This document shows, one piece after another, positions 9,204 through 18,817 of a DNA stretch of 64,000 bases (position 1 is the first letter of the stretch; each line of letters begins with the position of its first letter). Under the pieces are notes generated by a model that was not told where the DNA came from, did not search any database, and was given only the letters and a program-made list of their open reading frames with translations. The translations under genes were made by a program, and so were the position numbers. The stretch lies in assembly GCA_023150475.1 (NCBI GenBank), contig JAKLKU010000005.1, positions 1 through 64,000 on the forward strand. The letters run 5' to 3'. The stretch comes from Planctomycetota bacterium. Lineage in GTDB: Bacteria > Planctomycetota > UBA1135 > GCA-002686595.

Positions 9204-11129
9204 ATGCCCCCGCTCGCGGATCCTCGTCGCACGGCAGCCGGCCGACTCGCGCTCGACGTCGTCGACGGCGGCGTCGGACTCGCGTGCGTGCTGATCGTGG
9301 TGCGCGCGAAGACCGTCGGCTGGGGCGGCGCGTTCTTCGAGGACGTTTGGGGCGAACTGCCCAAAGTGCTCGCGAGCGCGACGTACGACTTGCTCGTCGC
9401 GAGCACGCTCACGGCCACGTTCGTGATCGCGCTCGGCTTCGTCGGCGGCGTCTGGCCGCGACGCGTGCTGCGCGGTGGCTTCTGGGTGCTCGCGGCCCTG
9501 GTGCTGCTCGCGAGCCTCGCGAACGTGACGGTGGTCGAGATGCTCGGCAAACCGTTCACGTACCAGTGGCTCTACTACTCCGATTTCCTGAACTCGGCCG
9601 ACGCGCGCGCCGCGCTCGGCGCCTCGACGACGTGGAGCGGCGTCCTCGCGACGCTCGGCGCGCTCGCCGCCGTGCCGCTGGTCGGCAAACTCGTCGGCGC
9701 GAGCTTCCGTTTCGCGACGCGCGAGTGGAGCGCGCAGCGGACGGCGTGGACGCTCGCCGTGCTGCTCGGACTGCATGGCTGGCTCGGGCACTGGTACCTG
9801 ACGACCGAGCAGTGGCCGAGCGCGCGCACGTCGAACCCGATCGTCGTCTTCGGCGAGTCGTGGCTGCAGTCGTTCCGTTCGCCGGTGCTCGGCGAGCTCG
9901 AGACTCCTTACGACGGCGCCGATTTCGAAGCTCCTCCCGTGGAGTCGAACGCCCCGCGCGGTGGGCTCGAGAACGTGATCGTCTTCGTGTTGGAGTCGGT
10001 CGGCGCGCGTTACCTGGACTCGTTCGGCGGCCAACACGCCGTCGCGCCGAACCTCGCGCGGCTCGAGTCGCGCTCCGCGATCTTCGAGCGCATCTACGCG
10101 CACATGCCGGGCACCAATCCGTCGCTCGCGTCGCTGCACGGCGCGGTCTACCCGTGGATCTCGTTCAAGACGGTGACCGCCGAGCATCCCGACGTGCGAC
10201 TCGAGGCGTTGCCCGCGCTGCTCGACGCACGCGGCCGACGCACCGCGTACTTCTCGTCGGCATCGCTCGACTTCCAAGGCGCGCGCGAGTTCCTCGATCA
10301 CCGCGGCTACGACGTGGTGCAAGGTCCGGACACTCGTTCACGCTCCGCGCAACCGCTGCGTTCCGAGTGGGAGTACCTGCACGGCACGAGCGACGCGGAC
10401 ACCACCGACGCGGCGATCGAGTGGCTCGCGAAGAACCACGCGGAAGGCGCGATGAGCTTCGCGATGATCTGGACGTTGCAGGCGCACTACCCGTACTACG
10501 TCACGGGCACCGCGCGTGAGTTCGGCACCGGCGACGAGCTCCTCGAGCGCTACTTGAACGCCGTGCACGAAAGCGACGCGGCGCTCGGGCGCTTGATCGA
10601 CTGGCTCGACGCCGCGGGGCTCGCGGACTCGACGTTGCTCGTGGTCGTCGCCGACCACGGCGAAGCGTTCGGTCAACACGGAAGCTATGGCCACGGCTCG
10701 ACGCTCTTCGAGGAGAACCTGCACGTCCCGCTCTTCCTCTCGAACCCGCGGCTCTTCCACGGCGAGCGCCGGCGCGAGCTCGGGGGGCTCGTCGACGTGC
10801 CGCCGACGATCCTCGACTGCCTCGGGATCGACGCGCCGAAGACGTGGCAAGGCCGCAGCCTCTTCGCCTCGAACCGCCACGGCCGGTTCTACGCGTGTGC
10901 GCCGTGGACCGACTTCCTGCTCGGCTTCCGCGAAGGCGACTGGAAGGTCGTGCTCGACACGTTGACCGGCGACGTGCAGGTCTACGACCTCGAGGCCGAT
11001 CCCGGCGAACGTGTGAACCTCGCCGCGGATCACGCGGACTACGTCGAGTACGCGAAACAGCGCCTCGCGTCGTGGATCCAGCACCAAGCGTCGTTCTACG
11101 CCGACGCGTTCCGCCATCGCGCCGAGTGA
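9204..11129 (+). CDS. LTA-synthase-like sulfatase, membrane-anchored
   Basis: A 641-residue protein of the alkaline-phosphatase superfamily. I start it at the ATG at 9204, which has GGAG eight bases upstream. The first 220 residues hold about five membrane helices; the rest is an extracytoplasmic sulfatase/phosphoglycerol-transferase domain. Visible motifs are NVIVFVLESVGA (metal-ligand Glu), HMPGTNPSLASLHG (region of the catalytic Thr/Ser) and VVADHGEAFGQHGSYGHG (metal-binding Asp-His). The C-terminal part EGDWKVVLDTLTGDVQVYDLEADP is sulfatase-like. LTA synthase and OpgB relatives transfer phosphoglycerol to surface polymers; in a planctomycete the substrate could instead be a sulfated or phosphorylated envelope glycan. 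Fold certain, substrate unknown. Confidence 0.8.
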   Translation: MPPLADPRRTAAGRLALDVVDGGVGLACVLIVVRAKTVGWGGAFFEDVWGELPKVLASATYDLLVASTLTATFVIALGFVGGVWPRRVLRGGFWVLAALVLLASLANVTVVEMLGKPFTYQWLYYSDFLNSADARAALGASTTWSGVLATLGALAAVPLVGKLVGASFRFATREWSAQRTAWTLAVLLGLHGWLGHWYLTTEQWPSARTSNPIVVFGESWLQSFRSPVLGELETPYDGADFEAPPVESNAPRGGLENVIVFVLESVGARYLDSFGGQHAVAPNLARLESRSAIFERIYAHMPGTNPSLASLHGAVYPWISFKTVTAEHPDVRLEALPALLDARGRRTAYFSSASLDFQGAREFLDHRGYDVVQGPDTRSRSAQPLRSEWEYLHGTSDADTTDAAIEWLAKNHAEGAMSFAMIWTLQAHYPYYVTGTAREFGTGDELLERYLNAVHESDAALGRLIDWLDAAGLADSTLLVVVADHGEAFGQHGSYGHGSTLFEENLHVPLFLSNPRLFHGERRRELGGLVDVPPTILDCLGIDAPKTWQGRSLFASNRHGRFYACAPWTDFLLGFREGDWKVVLDTLTGDVQVYDLEADPGERVNLAADHADYVEYAKQRLASWIQHQASFYADAFRHRAE

Positions 11130-11141
11130 GCGCGCCGCGCC

Positions 11142-11726
11142 TCACTCGGCGAGCAACGTCGACAGTCGCGCCATCGCGCGGAAGAGCAACGCGCGGACTG
11201 CCTCTTCGCTCTTGCCCATCTGCTCGCCGATCTCCTTGCGCGAGAGCCCGACGAAGTGCGCGAGCGCGACGACTTCACGATGCTCGTCCGAGAGTTGGTC
11301 GAACGCCGCCTCGACGCGGCGGATCTCCTCTTCGCGGGCGAGCCGACGGCTCGGTGACGACACGCTCTTGTACGCGTCGAACAACGCGTCGAAGTCCGGT
11401 TGGCGCAGTTCCTCGACGCCACCGCGCTTCTCCGCCGCCCAGTAGGCGAGCCGATTGGCGATCTTGCGCTCGGCGGTCAGGAAGAGCCAACTCTTGAACG
11501 CGTTGTCGCTCGGGTGGCGGAAACGTTCCTGGTGCGTCAGCACTTCACGACACACCGACTGCACGAGGTCCGACGCGGACTCGCGCGCACGCAACGCAGC
11601 GCCCATCCGCACGCGCACGAACGCGCGCAGCGACGGCAAGTGGAGATGCAGGAGCTCCTGCAACGCCGCTTCGTCGCCCGCGGCGGCGCGTTCGGCGAGA
11701 GCGCGTAGGTCCGGTCGTTCGTCCAT
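11142..11726 (-). CDS. ECF-type RNA polymerase sigma factor
   Basis: A 194-residue sigma factor; the ATG at 11726 is chosen because the protein then begins like other planctomycete ECF factors. Sigma region 2 includes ASDLVQSVCREVL and FKSWLFLTAERKIANRL (about residues 45-100). Region 4 includes LSDEHREVVALAHFVGLSRKEIGEQMGKSEEAVRALL in two halves of a helix-turn-helix (about 140-185). It lies divergent from the large Ser/Thr kinase gene, with 83 bases between the two starts. This sigma/kinase pairing is common in Planctomycetota, where kinases are thought to control the ECF factor in place of an anti-sigma factor; that link is inferred here from position. Confidence 0.9.
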   Translation of the reverse strand: MDERPDLRALAERAAAGDEAALQELLHLHLPSLRAFVRVRMGAALRARESASDLVQSVCREVLTHQERFRHPSDNAFKSWLFLTAERKIANRLAYWAAEKRGGVEELRQPDFDALFDAYKSVSSPSRRLAREEEIRRVEAAFDQLSDEHREVVALAHFVGLSRKEIGEQMGKSEEAVRALLFRAMARLSTLLAE

Positions 11727-11809
11727 GCACGCGAAACCCGCGCCTCGCGCAGGTCCAGCGGTTCGATTGTAGGCTTGGGGCGTCCGCCAGCGCCTCCCAT
11801 CGGTCCACC

Positions 11810-14800
11810 GTGCCGCAAGACCCGAACGCCGTGCCCGAGCCCGAACCTGCGTCCCCATCCGCCGGACGCACACCGTCGTCGCAGGACGCAGCGCTCGAGG
11901 ACCTGGTCGTCCGCTGCCTCGAACGCCTCGAAAGCGACGGCCCCGCCGCGCTCCACGAACTCGCGCGCGAGCATCCCGAGCACGCCGACGCGTTGCGCTC
12001 GCGCATCGCCTTGCTGCAACGCGCCGGGCTCTCGCCGCGCGCCGGCGCGAGCGACGACTTCCCCGAACGCCTCGGCGACTTCGACCTCGGCGCGCGGCTC
12101 GGCGCGGGTGGCATGGGCGTCGTGTTCCGCGCGACGCAGCGCTCGCTCGGCCGCGAAGTCGCGCTGAAACTGATCCATCCGAGCGAGCTCTACTTCCCCG
12201 GCGCTCGTGAGCGTTTCCGCCGCGAAGTCGAAACCGTCGCGCAACTGCGCCACCCGAACGTCGTGCCGATCTACGCGGTCGGCGAGGAGCGCGGCATCCC
12301 GTACTTCGCGATGGAGCTCGTCGACGGTGCTTCGCTCGCCGACGTGATCGACGCGTTGAAGCCGAGCGCCGTGCGCGAACTCGACGGCACCGCGTTCGCG
12401 CGCGTGCTCGCCGAACGTGCGCACGTGCAACCCGCGGAGTCGGCGGTGTGGAGCGGCTCGTGGATCGACGCGTGCCTGCGCATCGTGCGCGAAGCCGCGG
12501 AGACGCTCGAATACGTGCACCGCCGCGGCGTCGTGCACCGCGACGTCAAACCGTCGAACGTGATGCTGACCCGCGGTGGCCGCATCCTGCTCGTCGACTT
12601 CGGCCTCGCGCGCGGCACGAACGATCCCAAGCTGACGCGCACCGGCTCGCAGCTCGGTTCGCTCGCGTACATGGCGCCCGAACAGCTCGCGAGCGGCGCG
12701 GTCGACGCGCGCGCCGACGTCTATGGCCTCGGCGCGGTGCTCTGGGAGCTCGTCACGCTGCGGCCGGCGTTCTCGGCGCCGGACGCGACGCGCCTCCAGC
12801 ACGCGATCGCGAGCGGCACGCGGCCGGCGCTCGCGACGCTGAACCCGGAAGCGAGCGCGGCGCTCGCGACCGTGCTCGACAAGGCGCTCGCGGTCGAGCC
12901 CGAACGGCGCTACGCGAGCGCCGCGGACTTCGCGCGCGACCTCGACCACTTGCTCGCGCGCCGGCCGATCGAAGCGCGGCGCGCGAACGTCCTCGAGCGC
13001 ACGAAGCTCTGGGCCGCGCGCCGGCCGGCGGAAGCGACCGCCGTGGCGCTCGGAGTGCTGCTCTTCGTCGGCGCGCCGACCGTGATCGCGTGGCGCGAGA
13101 TGCGGGCTCGCGGCGCGCTCGAAGTCAAACAAGGCGAGCTCGAAGTCGCGCTCGGCGACGCGCGCGACGCGAACACGGCGCTGACGGCGAAAGGTCGCGA
13201 GCTCGCCGCCGCGCTCAACGAGGTTGCCGCCGAACGCGACGTCGCCGAAGCGAACTTCCGCGCCGCGCTCGACGCCGTCGACCGCATGTTGATCCGCACC
13301 GGCGACGACGTGCTCCGACGCGTGCCGCAGATGGAGCGCGTGCGCCGCGGCTTGCTCGAAGACGCGCTCGAGTTCTGCGAGCGTTTCCTCGCCGAACGGA
13401 AAGGCGGCGTCGAGCTGCGGCTCGAGACCGCAGCGACGCGCGTGCGTGTCGCCGAGATCCGCGCGTGGCTCGCGGACTACCCGGCGGCGCGTACCGAGCT
13501 CGAGCGTGCGCTCGCCGAGTTCGACGATCTCTTGACCGCGCGACCGGACGATCGGCCGACGCTGCAGAAGGCGATCGAAGCGCGCATCGCGTACGGCCGC
13601 ATCCTGCGCCTCGCCGACGAGCCGGCGGCGGCCGAACGCGAGCTCCAGAGCGCGCTCGCGCGGCTCGACGCCGTACCGACGCTCGCGCCGAGCGTGCCGG
13701 CGAACGTGCTCGCGATGCTCCGGTCGCGCGCACGGCTCTTCCTCGCGCAGACGCTTGCCTCGGTCGGTCGCGCGAGCGACGCGCTCGATGCGCTCGCGGC
13801 AGCCGCACGCGAGCTCTCTCCGCTTGCCGACGATCAGGCGAGCGATCGCACCGCGCGCCGCTTGCTCGTCCAGGTGCGCTTCCAAGCCAGCGCCCGTGCC
13901 ACCGATCTCGCGCGCGCTGGTGATCCCGACGGCACGTGGACGACGGCCGCGAACGAAGAAGCGCGGCTCGCCGTCGAGCTCGCCGAGAAGCTGCTCGCCG
14001 AAGAGGACGACCCGCAACTGCGCGCCGATCGCGCGGCCGCATTGAACGAGCTCGGCATCGGCGCGGCCTCGAGCGGCGATCTACCGACCGCCGCGCGCTG
14101 GTTCGAAGCCGCGCGCGACGAACTTGCGCGGCTCGCGCGCGACTTCCCCGGCCTCGTCGGGTTCGCGACGGACCTCGCGGCGGCGAACTCCGCGCTCGGA
14201 GCGATGCTCGGTGCCCTCGGCCACGACGAAGACGCGTTCCGCGCATTGCGCGGCGCCGTCGAAATCGGCGAGCGCCTGCGGACCGAACATCCCGACGTCC
14301 ACGAGTACGCCGTGCGCGCGTCGGGCTACCGCGCGAACCTCGGTTGGGCGCTGCTCGAACGTGGTCGCGTCGACGAAGGCTCGGTCGAGATCCGCCGTGC
14401 GGTCGAGCTCGCGCGCGCGACGCTCGCGGCGGCACCCGACGACGCCCAGACGCGGGCGTCGGCCGCGCAGCTCTTCGTGATGGGCGGCCGCGTCGCATCG
14501 CTCACCGGCGAGCACGAACGCGCGTTCGCGAGCCTGCGCGACGCAGCGGCTCTCGGCCTCGCGGTCGAACACTTGCCCTATGTCGCGACGTTGTGGACGC
14601 AGGCCGCCGAAGCGCTGCGCGCCGACGAACGCCGCGACGCTGCCGAACGCGCGAGCGCCGCCGACGCCGCGCTCGACGAAGCGCTCGACCTGCTGCTCTC
14701 GAACGCCGCGCGAGGCCTGACCCGCGACGTCCTCACCGACGGCGACCTCATGCCCCTCCACGCACGCCCGGCGTGGCAATACATCGCCGGCGCGTTCACA

Positions 14801-14824
14801 TCGAAGCACGCCGATGTGAAGTGA
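11810..14824 (+). CDS. Transmembrane Ser/Thr protein kinase with coiled coil and TPR-like tail
   Basis: A 1004-residue PknB-type (Hanks) kinase. Kinase domain about residues 88-365: glycine loop GAGGMGVVF, catalytic Lys near 120 (VALKLI), HRDVKPSN, DFG, and APEQ in the activation segment. One membrane helix lies at about 404-425. A predicted coiled coil (about 430-490, KQGELEVALGDARDANTAL) and a long all-helical region with TPR-like Ala/Leu/Glu-rich hairpins follow, probably for partner binding. The start is GTG at 11810; no ATG fits, and the ribosome site is weak, so the first 80 residues are the least certain part. Divergent from the ECF sigma gene; likely partner. Confidence 0.88.
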   Translation: MPQDPNAVPEPEPASPSAGRTPSSQDAALEDLVVRCLERLESDGPAALHELAREHPEHADALRSRIALLQRAGLSPRAGASDDFPERLGDFDLGARLGAGGMGVVFRATQRSLGREVALKLIHPSELYFPGARERFRREVETVAQLRHPNVVPIYAVGEERGIPYFAMELVDGASLADVIDALKPSAVRELDGTAFARVLAERAHVQPAESAVWSGSWIDACLRIVREAAETLEYVHRRGVVHRDVKPSNVMLTRGGRILLVDFGLARGTNDPKLTRTGSQLGSLAYMAPEQLASGAVDARADVYGLGAVLWELVTLRPAFSAPDATRLQHAIASGTRPALATLNPEASAALATVLDKALAVEPERRYASAADFARDLDHLLARRPIEARRANVLERTKLWAARRPAEATAVALGVLLFVGAPTVIAWREMRARGALEVKQGELEVALGDARDANTALTAKGRELAAALNEVAAERDVAEANFRAALDAVDRMLIRTGDDVLRRVPQMERVRRGLLEDALEFCERFLAERKGGVELRLETAATRVRVAEIRAWLADYPAARTELERALAEFDDLLTARPDDRPTLQKAIEARIAYGRILRLADEPAAAERELQSALARLDAVPTLAPSVPANVLAMLRSRARLFLAQTLASVGRASDALDALAAAARELSPLADDQASDRTARRLLVQVRFQASARATDLARAGDPDGTWTTAANEEARLAVELAEKLLAEEDDPQLRADRAAALNELGIGAASSGDLPTAARWFEAARDELARLARDFPGLVGFATDLAAANSALGAMLGALGHDEDAFRALRGAVEIGERLRTEHPDVHEYAVRASGYRANLGWALLERGRVDEGSVEIRRAVELARATLAAAPDDAQTRASAAQLFVMGGRVASLTGEHERAFASLRDAAALGLAVEHLPYVATLWTQAAEALRADERRDAAERASAADAALDEALDLLLSNAARGLTRDVLTDGDLMPLHARPAWQYIAGAFTSKHADVK

Positions 14825-14956
14825 ACAGATGAGGTTCCTGGTCGTCCACTCGATCTTGCGTTCCTGCTTCACCTCTGCCGCGTTGGCGGGCCGGTTGTCC
14901 CTCGCGACGGCAAACGGGTCGGTGCCGATCGCCTGTCTCGAGTCCTGTCCGGAGTC

Positions 14957-14990
14957 TGCCGAGCGCAGCTAGTGCCAGCGGCGCTCGGCA
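14957..14990. terminator. Hairpin between convergent genes
   Basis: TGCCGAGCG (14957-14965) and CGCTCGGCA (14982-14990) form a perfect nine-base-pair stem with a 16-base loop, midway between the kinase gene stop and the convergent gene ending at 15002. It has no clear U-tract. Confidence 0.4.
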
Positions 14991-15001
14991 CACCCGCTCG
15001 A

Positions 15002-15856
15002 CTACGGACAAACGTCCACGTTTGGTGGCGACCGATCCATGTCGGCGGCGTTCCAGTCGTCCATCGTGGTCGTGTACGGCGCGTCGAACTGGCCGTCGTT
15101 GTTTGCATCCGGCAGGACGATGAGCGTCGTGTTCGAGTAGTCGAACATATCGGAACGACGGTCGTCTGCCCGCAGCACGTAGACTCGCCCGAGCGTCGTG
15201 AACTGCCGCACGCCGATCGATTTCATCTGCGACATCGCCGGGATACTCGCCGGCGTGATCGCAGCTCCACCAACATCACCGGACGGCAGTTCCATGCGCA
15301 TCAACGTGCTGGATTCTGCTGTCAGAAAGAAGAGGAATCGCTGCTCCGGGTCAGCTTCGAGAGTCCGTATGTGTCCGTAGTCGATGCCCTGAAACAGTAC
15401 ACGTCGGCGCACTTTCGGAGCGTGTTGAATTCCGGTGCCGCCACCGATCGGGTAGACGATTGGTGGGTAGGTATAGGTCCATCGCTCAATCGTCGAACTA
15501 CCATCTGGGTAAACCCCCGTCACGTAGAGGATTTCGGCCTGGCAACCGGCGCTGGCATCAACGACATGAAACGACGCTGATTCTGTGTGGCTCGAGACGG
15601 TCCATTCGGAACTGCTCGAGAGACGAGACTGTCGCCTGACGGTTAGTTCCTGGTTGAGAGTGTCGATGTCGACGAATACCCGGAGGTTCTCTGCGCTCTT
15701 GATCTTGCGTCCCGTTCCCATCCAAGTCGGCGTTGTCACAAGTTCCGGCAGCGGCTCCGGAGACTGAGCGCGACGACTCATTCCATATCCGATCAAGACC
15801 AACACCGAGCCCGCGAATATCCCAACGGCGAGACTCACCTTCGTGCGCGTGTTCAT
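15002..15856 (-). CDS. Secreted or anchored protein of unknown function, low-GC islet
   Basis: A 284-residue protein starting at the ATG at 15856 after an AAGGACG ribosome site. Residues 7-25 form a signal anchor (VSLAVGIFAGSVLVLIGYG). The rest looks like repeated beta-strand units; near the C terminus is a Ca-binding-like loop DANNDGQFD of the kind found in dockerin and FG-GAP repeats. I do not recognise the family. The gene starts 28 bases after the next gene upstream (15885-16487), forming a two-gene unit. Base composition is visibly lower in GC than the flanking genes, suggesting later acquisition. Confidence 0.7.
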   Translation of the reverse strand: MNTRTKVSLAVGIFAGSVLVLIGYGMSRRAQSPEPLPELVTTPTWMGTGRKIKSAENLRVFVDIDTLNQELTVRRQSRLSSSSEWTVSSHTESASFHVVDASAGCQAEILYVTGVYPDGSSTIERWTYTYPPIVYPIGGGTGIQHAPKVRRRVLFQGIDYGHIRTLEADPEQRFLFFLTAESSTLMRMELPSGDVGGAAITPASIPAMSQMKSIGVRQFTTLGRVYVLRADDRRSDMFDYSNTTLIVLPDANNDGQFDAPYTTTMDDWNAADMDRSPPNVDVCP

Positions 15857-15884
15857 TAGATCGTCCTTGCGACAGTACTTGGAG

Positions 15885-16487
15885 TCAAGGGGTACAGGGC
15901 CCGCACGGAGGCACCGACACACTCGCTGGACAGTTGGGATTCTCCTGCAACGCTGCCTGGACTTGGATGACTTGCGCGTTCCGGATCATCTCGTACCATG
16001 CACAGAGCGAATCGAGCGGACCACCGCCGGATGCAGCGATCTGGGTCATCATCGTGCAGTGAAAGGCCGCTGTATCGTTTTGAATTGCCAGTTCTTGGCA
16101 ATGGTATCCATACTGCAGGAAGGTCCCCAGGGTGTGTAGCCGTTCGTGATATAGAATCACCGCGATTACACCTGGTTTCCCTGGCAGACCTGGTATGCTC
16201 ATTGGAGAGATCATCTCAAACTGGTCGAAGTCGAGGACGATCTTCTGCCCATCACGGGTCGTCATCGCCGCCGTAGTCTTGGCGATATCGCCGCCGATGA
16301 TCTGAACGTTGGTTGGAATCTGCACGTGAACGCTCGAGAGATACGCCACCGCTGCGTCGATGGTCGCCTGCTGCTCCGGGGTCTTCGGCTTTTCCTTATA
16401 CCAAGAATCTCCCTGCGCGGTTGCACTCGACGCGATGCAGACGACCGCGGCAGCAAGGACGAGGAAGCACTTTGCACACTCCAGCAT
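15885..16487 (-). CDS. Small secreted putative zinc metallopeptidase (HExxH)
   Basis: A 200-residue protein with signal peptide cleaved near SSATAQG (residue 25). The centre holds HERLH at residues 114-118, matching the HExxH zinc motif, within a helix preceded by the strand VIAVILY. Fourteen residues on, YHCQELAIQND offers His129 and Glu132 as possible third ligands, as in small gluzincins. Six Cys in the mature part suggest disulfides. Length is short for a classical metallopeptidase, so it could be a minimal zincin or an inactive relative; activity is inferred only from the motif. It is the first gene of a low-GC pair with 15002-15856. Confidence 0.65.
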   Translation of the reverse strand: MLECAKCFLVLAAAVVCIASSATAQGDSWYKEKPKTPEQQATIDAAVAYLSSVHVQIPTNVQIIGGDIAKTTAAMTTRDGQKIVLDFDQFEMISPMSIPGLPGKPGVIAVILYHERLHTLGTFLQYGYHCQELAIQNDTAAFHCTMMTQIAASGGGPLDSLCAWYEMIRNAQVIQVQAALQENPNCPASVSVPPCGPCTP

Positions 16488-16709
16488 GATTCGCGGCTCC
16501 CATGGATTAGGCGCGTGTTACGTCTCCCACATGCACACCGTCGGCGGACTCGAACCGAGCTACGCATGTACCTGGACCGGACCCCGACTGTTTGGAACAC
16601 CGTAGACGCTACCCCCCCCCCGTCAATACGCCGTTCTGCGTGCGTCGAGGCCGCGCGACCAGTCTGTCTGCGGCGCGGTTGTGCGCACCCTGGTGAGCTC
16701 GTTGGGTCC

Positions 16710-17366
16710 TCACGTAGTACCGACCGGCCGTACGTTGAGCCGTTCACCGTTCACCAGGGCGAGCTTGCGTGTCAAACCACCGGAGTAGCCCGTGAGGGAC
16801 CCGTCGGCACCGACCACGCGGTGGCAGGGGACGACGATCAGCCAGGGGTTCGCGCCGTTCGCGGCTCCCACGGCGCGCACGGAATTTTGGCGGCCGATGT
16901 TTCGCGCGAGAGTGGCATAGGTCGTCGTCGTGCCGTATGGGATTTCGGCGAGGGCGCTCCAGACCGCACGTTGGAAGTCGGTACCGCGCGGAGCAAGCTC
17001 GATCCGAAACCGCTTGCGCGTGCCGACGAAGTACTCTGCGAGCTGCTGTCGCAGATTGGCGACAGCCTCATCCGTTGTCGAGTCGACGAGGCTGAACTCG
17101 TGCACGGCGTCGCGCGCGCCACGACCTCCCCCAGCGAGCCCTCTCGTCCTCCGCGGGCTTGACTGGGCGCGACTAGTCGTGCGGCTGAGTGCGCGACGGT
17201 CTGCGTCGCGAAGCGCGACAGGTTCTAGATCAGGAGATGCTTGGGTCGTCATGCATGCGAACTCATGACCAGCGACGAAGGTGAGTTCGAAGAGGCGGCC
17301 TTCGGCGTCAAACGTGGCGGCGAGCGGGCCGAGCGGGGTTTCGATCGTCGTATGGAGGTGGTTCAT
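16710..17366 (-). CDS. ogt: Methylated-DNA--protein-cysteine methyltransferase
   Basis: A 218-residue suicide repair protein that transfers the methyl of O6-methylguanine to its own Cys. The active site PCHRV lies in LIVVPCHRVVGADGSLTGY near residue 175. The wing and helix-turn-helix elements FQRAVWSALAEIPYGTTTTYA are intact. Residues about 40-75 form a Ser/Arg-rich insertion between the small N-terminal domain and the DNA-binding part, longer than usual in Ogt. Its ATG overlaps the stop of the Ada/AlkA gene (ATGA), so both repair enzymes are made together. Family call is firm. Confidence 0.92.
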   Translation of the reverse strand: MNHLHTTIETPLGPLAATFDAEGRLFELTFVAGHEFACMTTQASPDLEPVALRDADRRALSRTTSRAQSSPRRTRGLAGGGRGARDAVHEFSLVDSTTDEAVANLRQQLAEYFVGTRKRFRIELAPRGTDFQRAVWSALAEIPYGTTTTYATLARNIGRQNSVRAVGAANGANPWLIVVPCHRVVGADGSLTGYSGGLTRKLALVNGERLNVRPVGTT

Positions 17367-18793
17367 GGCGCGTTTCCCAAGGACTTCCAGAGATGCAGGC
17401 TCGCGAGCGACCGGTGCGGCGCGCACGGCGCGAGCAGTTCGAGCACGCGTTCGTCGTCGGGCCGTTCGTCGAGCCCGGCGAGTTCCTGCGCGGCGCGCGC
17501 GAGGCCGACGTCACGGAGCGGCACGCAGTCGGCGAAGCCGCACGCGAACATCGAGAGCGCTTGCACCGACCACGGCCCGAGACCGCGCAGCTTTTGGAGC
17601 TCCTTCGCGGCGCGCGTCGCCGAGCCGCGGCCGAGCACGTCGAGCTCGAACTCGCCGCTCGCGACCCGACGCGCGCCGTCGATCAGGAACTCCGCCTTGC
17701 GGCGCGAGAAGCGCAGTCGCTCGAGGTCGCGGTAGTCGAGCGCCGCGAGCTCGGCGGGCGTCGGATGCGCGGCGCGACCGTCGCCGAAGCGTGCGCCCGC
17801 ACGCAAGACCAAGTCGCGGCGGCACTCGAACGCGAAGGCCAGGTTGACCTGTTGCGCGCACACGGTGCGCACGAACGCTTCGAACGGGCTCGGCGAGAGC
17901 GGCACGCGCATGCCGGCGCGGTCGCCGAGCAGACGAGCGAGTCCGCGCGTGCGCCGCACGCGCCGCTCGAACGGATCGGGCGCGGCGCCGAGCCCGCCGA
18001 GGCCGAGGATCCGCGCGGCGAGCGTGTGCACGGAACGCAGCGCGTCACGCGACGGCGCCCGTTCGCTTTCGACGCGGACACGCACGCGTCGTTCGGCGTG
18101 CTCCAACACGATCCGCGCGGGCCGGCCGTCGACGAGCTCGAGCCGCTCGAGCCGCGCACCGACGAGCCGCTCGGTCGGACTCTGCTTGTCGCGTGCGGTG
18201 TGCGCGAACGCGAGCTCGGGCCGCGCGTTCGGCGCGAGCACGAGCTCGAAGCCGCGGCCGGAGAGCATGCGCCGGTACTCGCCCGGCGCGAGCCCGGTGC
18301 GCGCGACGAAGTTGTCGTGGAACGCCGACAGGCTCTCGAAGCCGACCGAGAAGCCGACGTCGGCGGCTGACGCACGCGTCGTCGCGAGCAGCTCGCTCGC
18401 CCGTTCGACTCGCGCCCTCGCGAGCAACTCGAGCGGCGTCGCGTGGAAGTGTCGGCGCGCGAGCAGGGCGAGCTTGGTCTGCCCGACTTCGCACGCCCGC
18501 GCGAGCGCCGCGACGTCGGCGAACTCGTCGGGCGCCGACGCGAGCCGCGCGACCACCGCTTCGAGCCGCTCGCGATCCGGATCGTGATCGCGATAGAACC
18601 GATCGGGCCGGCAGCGGCGGCACGCCCGCAAGCCCGCCCGCCGAGCCTCCTCCTCGCCCGCGAAGATCACCAAGTTCTTCGCCAGAGGCTTGCGCGCGGG
18701 GCAAGAAGGCAGACAGTAGACGCCGGTCGTGAGCACGCCGCCGACGAACCGCCCGTCGGCGCTCGGATCGCGCGCCAAGAACCGTTCGACCAT
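17363..18793 (-). CDS. alkA: Ada-type zinc domain / AraC HTH / AlkA DNA glycosylase fusion
   Basis: A 476-residue alkylation-repair protein. Residues 1-75 are an Ada N-terminal zinc domain with the four Cys of CLPSC and CRRCR; in Ada one of these Cys accepts methyl groups from phosphotriesters and switches on the regulator. An AraC-type double HTH follows (about 85-170: FHATPLELLARARV, FSVGFESLSAFHDNF). The C-terminal half is AlkA-like, with the HhH-GPD motif LRGLGPWSVQALSMFACG and an Asp in VPLRD as the likely catalytic residue. It should regulate and excise 3-methyladenine. An upstream in-frame GTG at 18814 is an alternative start. Ogt is coupled downstream; the opposing gene starts only 24 bases away. 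Confidence 0.9.
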   Translation of the reverse strand: MVERFLARDPSADGRFVGGVLTTGVYCLPSCPARKPLAKNLVIFAGEEEARRAGLRACRRCRPDRFYRDHDPDRERLEAVVARLASAPDEFADVAALARACEVGQTKLALLARRHFHATPLELLARARVERASELLATTRASAADVGFSVGFESLSAFHDNFVARTGLAPGEYRRMLSGRGFELVLAPNARPELAFAHTARDKQSPTERLVGARLERLELVDGRPARIVLEHAERRVRVRVESERAPSRDALRSVHTLAARILGLGGLGAAPDPFERRVRRTRGLARLLGDRAGMRVPLSPSPFEAFVRTVCAQQVNLAFAFECRRDLVLRAGARFGDGRAAHPTPAELAALDYRDLERLRFSRRKAEFLIDGARRVASGEFELDVLGRGSATRAAKELQKLRGLGPWSVQALSMFACGFADCVPLRDVGLARAAQELAGLDERPDDERVLELLAPCAPHRSLASLHLWKSLGNAP

Positions 18794-18817
18794 CCGTTGC
18801 TCGGAGAGTTTCACGTC

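Noticed and set aside
16612-16621. Run of ten C residues as a phase-variation tract
   Set aside because: It lies between genes, about 125 bases upstream of one start and not within or directly before any coding frame.
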